Assembly: GCA_905479025.1 (NCBI GenBank)
Contig: CAJQKX010000075.1
Span: forward strand, 1-12,285
Length of the DNA: 12,285 bases
DNA from: an uncultured Paraglaciecola sp.
GTDB lineage: Bacteria; Pseudomonadota; Gammaproteobacteria; Enterobacterales; Alteromonadaceae
Reading direction: 5' to 3'
Shown here: piece after piece, positions 8,121 to 12,285 of the stretch
How positions within the stretch are numbered: position 1 is the stretch's first letter
Layout: each line of letters starts with the position of its first letter
Translations under genes and position numbers: made by a program
Notes under the pieces: generated by a model
What the model was told of the DNA's origin: nothing
The model's input: the letters and a program-made list of their open reading frames with translations, nothing else
The model's database searches: none

Positions 8121-8817
8121 ATGAAAATAATCGGCTTGATTGGAAACATGAGTTATGAGTCAATGGCGAGTTATTATCAATTCATTAACCAAAGTATTAA
8201 AAAATAGTTAGCTAGATTGCATGCTACAAAACGTGTCATGGTCAGTGTTGACTTCGCAGAAATAGAAGCTTTACAACATCACGTTAATGGGCAAAAACCG
8301 TGGATATTTTATCTGCTTTAGCTAAGTCGCCTGAAGCAGCGTGTACTGATTTTTTTTCTAATCTCTACCAATACTGTGCATAAAGTAGCATCACAAGTTT
8401 CTGACGTTGTGAATATACCTTTACTGCATATTGCTGATGCTACTGGTGCACAACTTATATCAGATGCTTTGAATACAATCGGGCTGTCTGGTAAAAAGTT
8501 CACTGTGCAATAGGGCTTTTACAAGAACAGGTAACTGATATATTTTCGATTAATGTGTTGGTTCCCATTGACGATAAGTAAGAGATTATTCATCGCGTTA
8601 TATACTAAGCGTTATGCTTGGATATAGTATAGTAGACAAGCAATCCCGCGGACAATATTTAGATATCATACAAAATTTAACCCCGCGAGATGCGCAAGGG
8701 ATCATTTAAGGCTGTACAGAGATAAGTTTATTACTGGATAAAAGCCATACAAAAAATACACTTTATGACACTACATTTATTCATACACTTGCTGCAGTTG
8801 AAAAAGACTTAAAATAA
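8121..8817 (+). pseudogene. Decayed aspartate/glutamate racemase-family gene (YgeA/RacX-like)
   Basis: Pieces of one family can be read in order across three frames: MKIIGLIGNMSYESMASYYQ at the start, VSVDFAEIEALQHH, VDILSALAKSPEAACTDFF, ISTNTVHKVASQVSD, IPLLHIADATGAQL, INVLVPIDDK, EIIHRVIY and GCTEISLLL, ending at TAA 8815-8817. Intact members are about 230 residues and interconvert L- and D-amino acids without PLP, using two cysteines. Here stops occur at 8205 (TAG), 8511 (TAG), 8579, 8606 and 8707 (TAA). The frame changes at least four times; one change falls at an eight-T run (8350-8357). The first catalytic Cys, normally in CTNT, is Ser (STNT), while the second (GCTE, codon 8713-8715) remains. 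The remnant is 697 bases, close to full length, so decay was by point changes and small indels rather than deletion. No product is expected. Confidence 0.9.
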
Positions 8818-8954
8818 ATAATATTTTATTTTGCATAAATTTCAATTGGTTGCAGATTAAAATACAATTAATTTAGACCTTATCGTTGAAAAACAATATG
8901 TAATCTACATATATATTATGTTGACGCCGAAAGGGTTGACACAGAAACATAGGA

Positions 8955-8982
8955 CTTGTTTCTTACGTGTAATCTCACATTA
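8955..8982 (+). promoter_or_regulatory. Candidate sigma-32 heat-shock promoter for ibpA
   Basis: CTTGTTT (8955-8961) resembles the sigma-32 -35 element CTTGAAA. Thirteen bases later, TCACATTA (8975-8982) partly matches the -10 CCCCATNT. Transcription would start near 8989, just before the first leader hairpin, which is why this site is preferred. An alternative with a better -35 is GTTGAAA (8885-8891), 13 bases before CTACATAT (8905-8912); it would give a leader of about 170 bases. Both are by-eye matches. Confidence 0.4.
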
Positions 8983-8990
8983 GATAACAC

Positions 8991-9088
8991 AGCCCATACT
9001 GGGTTTGGTGATAGGAAATCCATACCAAAAACGTCGCCGAATATTCGGGACAAATTAAATTTTATATTGCTTAATTTACGAGGATATA
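8991..9088 (+). promoter_or_regulatory. Candidate ROSE-type RNA thermometer in the ibpA leader
   Basis: Four hairpins follow one another. The first is AGCCCA/TGGGTT with loop TAC (8991-9005). The second is TTTGGT (9004-9009) with ACCAAA (9024-9029), with inner AT and GG/CC pairs (its outermost bases compete with the first). The third is GTC-CCGA with TCGG-GAC (9033-9051), with one bulged G. The last covers the ribosome site: TATATTGCT (9063-9071) pairs with AGGATATA (9081-9088), leaving G9069 bulged. TTGCT opposite AGGA is the UYGCU anti-Shine-Dalgarno motif of ROSE elements, which control small heat-shock genes in proteobacteria by melting at high temperature. The fold is hand-derived; the class assignment rests on motif, position and the downstream gene. 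Confidence 0.72.
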
Positions 9089-9092
9089 CACA

Positions 9093-9554
9093 ATGCGTAA
9101 CATCGATTTATCTCCACTTTACCGTTCTTTCATTGGTTTTGATCACTTAGCATCAATGATGGACACTGCGTCAAAAAACGAAAAACAATCTACTTACCCT
9201 CCCTACAATATTGAATTATTGGCTGAAGATAAATACCGTATTACTATGGCTATTGCTGGATTTGCTAAAGATGAAGTGAGCATAGAAGTGCAAGAAAATA
9301 CCTTACAGGTCATTGGCATTAAAGTAGCAAAAGACAATAAAGACGCTTCCACTAAGGAAGAACGTAAGTTTCTACACAAAGGCATATCAGAGCGAAGTTT
9401 TGAACGTAAATTCCAGCTAGGAGATCACGTTAAAGTATTAGCTGCTGACTTAGAGAATGGCTTATTACATGTTGATTTAGAACGTGTGGTGCCAGAGTCG
9501 AAAAAGCCAAGAAAAATAGAGATAGGTAGTAAGCTGATTGAAAATATCAAATAA
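9093..9554 (+). CDS. ibpA: Small heat-shock protein of the IbpA/IbpB (Hsp20) family, 153 aa
   Basis: This ATP-independent holdase binds unfolding proteins in the cytoplasm and keeps them in a form that DnaK/ClpB can rescue. The N-terminus (RNIDLSPLYRSFIGFD) is nearly that of E. coli IbpA. The alpha-crystallin domain runs from about residue 35 (YPPYNIE) to 130 and includes ISERSFERKFQL at 98-109 and the NGLLHVDLERVVPE segment at 122-135. The C-terminal I-x-I assembly motif is Ile142-Glu-Ile144. At 153 residues it is slightly longer than E. coli IbpA (137), with extra residues in the 78-90 loop and the C-terminal tail. AGGA at 9081-9084 lies eight bases before ATG and is buried in the leader hairpin. 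With no paired ibpB beside it, it is probably a single-gene heat-shock unit controlled by sigma-32 and leader melting. Confidence 0.95.
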   Translation: MRNIDLSPLYRSFIGFDHLASMMDTASKNEKQSTYPPYNIELLAEDKYRITMAIAGFAKDEVSIEVQENTLQVIGIKVAKDNKDASTKEERKFLHKGISERSFERKFQLGDHVKVLAADLENGLLHVDLERVVPESKKPRKIEIGSKLIENIK

Positions 9555-9591
9555 ACTTTAAACAACTCTCCCTGAATTAACTGTTAACAAT

Positions 9592-9619
9592 AACGGCGCC
9601 CAGTGAGCGCCGTTTTTTT
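9592..9619 (+). terminator. Rho-independent terminator after ibpA
   Basis: An 8-base GC-rich stem, AACGGCGC (9592-9599) with GCGCCGTT (9607-9614), has a 7-base loop and seven T residues. It lies 38 bases after ibpA and 20 bases beyond the stop of the convergent minus-strand gene. Read from the other strand its T-tail is poor, so it mainly serves ibpA. Confidence 0.93.
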
Positions 9620-9639
9620 ACATTGAACAAACGAATAAC

Positions 9640-10029
9640 TTAGCGGTATAAAACTAAAATATTCATGACTGACAATATTATCAATGATGCAAATGTCAGC
9701 AACATGCCAGATATCCTTTGCCAACTCGATCCAGAATGTCTACGTAACCCAAATGCATGAAGAAAACGGCCAGATAACAACGCAGTACCCGCCAGATGTA
9801 AAATAATGGGGGGACTTAGGTTTACCTCGGCGACAAAAAGCAAGATAAGTACAATGGGTGTATATTCGCTAAAATTGCCATGGGCACGGATAACTTGTTG
9901 GAAGTGATGGTCACCTCCATTACCAAGGGGTATCTTTTTACTAAACCGACCTTTAATAACGAGAACGGAAAGATATAAAAATAAGATACCCAATAACCCT
10001 GCATAAAAAGCTGTAATGGGGGTATGCAT
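9640..10029 (-). CDS. MAPEG-family inner-membrane protein, 129 aa
   Basis: The protein has about four hydrophobic helices (roughly residues 5-26, 57-69, 74-90 and 107-126) and the family signature RAHGNFSEYTP at 48-58. It belongs to the membrane-associated eicosanoid/glutathione (MAPEG) superfamily, in the small bacterial YecN-like branch, whose function is poorly defined; glutathione-linked detoxification is known for other branches only. The start is placed at 10029 because GGAG (plus-strand CTCC at 10037-10040) lies seven bases upstream, and the protein then begins MHTPITAFYAG directly before the first helix. An upstream ATG at 10062 would add 11 residues but lies within the run of A/T that forms the adk terminator tail. 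The gene is 81 bases downstream of adk, beyond that terminator, and converges on ibpA. Confidence 0.87.
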   Translation of the reverse strand: MHTPITAFYAGLLGILFLYLSVLVIKGRFSKKIPLGNGGDHHFQQVIRAHGNFSEYTPIVLILLFVAEVNLSPPIILHLAGTALLSGRFLHAFGLRRHSGSSWQRISGMLLTFASLIILSVMNILVLYR

Positions 10030-10060
10030 ACAATCACTCCAACAAATAAAAAAAAGCCAC

Positions 10061-10085
10061 AAAAAAGCCCACTATACGCAGGCTT
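10061..10085 (-). terminator. Terminator-like hairpin after adk
   Basis: Read on the minus strand, AAGCC (plus 10081-10085) pairs with GGCTT (plus 10065-10069) across an 11-base loop and runs into a T-tract (the A-run at 10061-10066). A second T-run lies just beyond (plus-strand A-run around 10048-10055). The stem is short, so termination may be partial and some transcript may continue into the MAPEG gene. Confidence 0.6.
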
Positions 10086-10109
10086 CAATCAAACTAAAAT
10101 AAAGTTTAA

Positions 10110-10781
<672 letters not shown>

Positions 10782-10891
10782 TTAAAAAGTAGGGGCGCAA
10801 CTTTACACATTCAACTTTAAAGTTACAACAGTATTAAGGCTTTAAATATAAGACATAGGTCGTATAAAACAAACTTTTAAGCCGTTAATAC

Positions 10892-10917
10892 AAAAACGGG
10901 CATCTAAGCCCGTTTTT
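10892..10917 (-). terminator. Rho-independent terminator after htpG
   Basis: A perfect 10-base stem, AAAAACGGGC (10892-10901) with GCCCGTTTTT (10908-10917), has a 6-base loop. It carries A and T runs on both sides, so it would work on either strand. Its position, 27 bases beyond the htpG stop, assigns it to htpG and separates htpG from adk. Confidence 0.92.
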
Positions 10918-10944
10918 ATTATCTTAATGTAAGCCTTAATGGGC

Positions 10945-12285
10945 CTATTTAGCTAAGCTTAATAGTAGCTTGTTCAAGTTTTGCACAAAGCTAGCTGGGT
11001 CCTTCAAACTGCCTTGTTCTGACAATGAAGCTTGATCAAACAACACACCAGTCCATTGAGAAAACTGCTCTTCATCTTGCACATCAGCCAATAATTTAAC
11101 TAATTGATGTTCAGGATTCATTTCAAAATGGTACTGCGCTTCAGGTACAGGTTGACCTGCAGCCTGCATCAACTTGATCATTTGAGTGGTCATACCTTGT
11201 TCATCTGCGACGATACAAGCAGGGGAGTCTGTTAAGCGATGAGTAAATTTAACATCTTTCACTTTGTCGCCTAATGCAGTTTTAACACGTTCAGCTAAAC
11301 CTTCAACCTGTTTTTCTGCTTCTTCTAAAGCCTTTTTACTGTCTTCGTCATCTAAATCACCCAAATCTAATGCACCATGGGTGATGGATTGAAACGATTT
11401 TTCATTGAAGTCAGTTAAGTGAGACATTAACCACTCATCTACGCGATCAGCCATTAACAACACTTCGATACCTTTTTTACGGAAGATTTCGAGATGTGGG
11501 CTAGATTTAGCTGCTTTATAGTTATCTGCAGTGATGTAGTATATTTTCTCTTGTTTTTCTTGCATGCGACCAATGTAGTCAGCAAGAGAAACTGTTTGCG
11601 CTTCAGAGTCTGTACTCGTTGAAGCAAAACGCATCAAACCAGCCACTTTTTCTTTGTTGGCTTGATCTTCAGCTGGACCTTCTTTTAACGCGTTACCAAA
11701 CTCAGCCCAAAATGCCTGATACTTTTCAGGATCATTTTTAGCGGTTTTTTCAAGCATCTGTAATACACGTTTCGTGCAACCTTGACGCATTGCTTGGGTG
11801 ACTTTGTTGTCTTGCAAAATTTCACGAGACACATTCAGCGGCAAATCATTTGAATCCAACAAACCTTTTACAAAACGAAGATAGGTAGGCAACATTTGTT
11901 CTGCGTCATCCATAATGAAAACGCGTTGTACATAAAGCTTAAGTCCGTGTTTATGATCACGGTTCCACATATCAAACGGTGCTTTGCTCGGGATATATAA
12001 CAAGCTAGTGTATTCCGTTTTACCTTCAACTTTATTATGCGACCACGTCATGGGATCACTGAAGTCATGCGATATGTGTTTATAGAATTCTTTGTATTCG
12101 TCTTCGCTTACATCAGACTTATCACGGGTCCAAAGAGCAGTCGCTTTGTTTACCGCTTCCCAAAATGCCGGCACAGCAGGAATTTTAGTGTCATCAGGTC
12201 CATCACGCTCAGGCTCTTCTTCTTTGAACATTTTGACAGGAATGCTGATGTGGTCAGAGTACTTGCTCACAATTGAACGTAAACG
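10945..12285 (-). CDS. htpG: Chaperone HtpG (bacterial Hsp90), middle and C-terminal domains; 5' end outside window
   Basis: The frame is open from the right edge to the stop at 10945-10947, giving about 446 residues of a protein usually near 630. The first visible residues, [17 protein letters not shown], match the end of the HtpG ATPase-domain linker and the start of the middle domain. GUG 12270 is therefore an internal codon, not a start. The middle domain shows [11 protein letters not shown], the [14 protein letters not shown] segment and [11 protein letters not shown], which are Hsp90 hallmarks including the ATP-contacting catalytic-loop Arg in NVSREILQ. The C-terminal dimerisation domain ends [10 protein letters not shown]. 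The ATP-binding GHKL domain lies outside. HtpG is a homodimeric ATP-driven cytosolic chaperone, usually induced by heat shock; its promoter is not visible here. Confidence 0.97.
   Translation of the reverse strand, partial: RLRSIVSKYSDHISIPVKMFKEEEPERDGPDDTKIPAVPAFWEAVNKATALWTRDKSDVSEDEYKEFYKHISHDFSDPMTWSHNKVEGKTEYTSLLYIPSKAPFDMWNRDHKHGLKLYVQRVFIMDDAEQMLPTYLRFVKGLLDSNDLPLNVSREILQDNKVTQAMRQGCTKRVLQMLEKTAKNDPEKYQAFWAEFGNALKEGPAEDQANKEKVAGLMRFASTSTDSEAQTVSLADYIGRMQEKQEKIYYITADNYKAAKSSPHLEIFRKKGIEVLLMADRVDEWLMSHLTDFNEKSFQSITHGALDLGDLDDEDSKKALEEAEKQVEGLAERVKTALGDKVKDVKFTHRLTDSPACIVADEQGMTTQMIKLMQAAGQPVPEAQYHFEMNPEHQLVKLLADVQDEEQFSQWTGVLFDQASLSEQGSLKDPASFVQNLNKLLLSLAK

Noticed and set aside
8318..8503. 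Minus-strand 61-residue open frame within the racemase remnant
   Set aside because: It is antisense to recognisable racemase motifs and has no ribosome site or domain.
8936..8973. Sigma-70 promoter from TTGACA (8936-8941) and TGTAAT (8968-8973)
   Set aside because: The 26-base spacing is far too long, and no suitable -10 lies at 16-18 bases.
8956..9150. Plus-strand 64-residue open frame across the ibpA leader and start
   Set aside because: It overlaps the structured leader and the ibpA start, lacks a ribosome site and has no family features.
9822..10088. Minus-strand 88-residue open frame overlapping the MAPEG gene
   Set aside because: It lies in a different frame over a gene with clear family motifs and has no recognisable domain. 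It is a shadow.
10813..10824. AACTTTAAAGTT palindrome upstream of adk
   Set aside because: A short AT-rich palindrome in an AT-rich spacer is expected by chance. It matches no operator I know, although AACTTTA recurs nearby.
12037..12276. Plus-strand 79-residue open frame opposite htpG
   Set aside because: It is antisense to strongly conserved HtpG sequence and shows no domain or ribosome site.

Overview
The window looks like a chromosomal segment of a marine gammaproteobacterium of the Alteromonadales, most likely near Glaciecola or Paraglaciecola. The grounds are the AT-leaning base composition, an E. coli-like Adk with no length difference, an IbpA-type small heat-shock protein, the htpG-adk gene order, a FecA-type TonB-dependent receptor, and a haloalkane dehalogenase next to lipid-type catabolic genes. 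The genus is an inference; the order is fairly safe.

Layout. (1) Positions 1-2870, plus strand: the 3' end of a haloalkane dehalogenase gene, a classical short-chain dehydrogenase 30 bases downstream, a repeat-like spacer, an AlkK-type acyl-CoA ligase and a strong terminator. Together they could turn a halogenated or alcohol-type substrate into a carbonyl or acid and activate the acid to acyl-CoA, but the substrate is not shown by the sequence. (2) 3006-5640: a secreted M1-family zinc aminopeptidase as a single-gene unit with its own terminator. (3) 5660-8053: a candidate Fur box overlapping a promoter, then a FecA-like outer-membrane receptor and a terminator. (4) 8121-8817: a near full-length but heavily decayed aspartate/glutamate racemase-family pseudogene. 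(5) 8955-9619: ibpA with a candidate sigma-32 promoter, a leader made of four successive hairpins that matches the ROSE RNA-thermometer plan, and a terminator. (6) 9640-12285, minus strand: a small MAPEG-family membrane protein, adk, and the C-terminal two thirds of htpG, whose start lies beyond the right edge.

Functional themes are heat-shock proteostasis (ibpA, htpG), iron-regulated uptake (the receptor), peptide use (the M1 peptidase) and catabolism of hydrophobic carbon. I see no CRISPR array, phage, integrase, transposase, tRNA or rRNA. No new multi-gene system is evident. The most interesting items are the ibpA leader, the dehalogenase-SDR-ligase cluster, the racemase pseudogene and the palindromic intergenic repeat.
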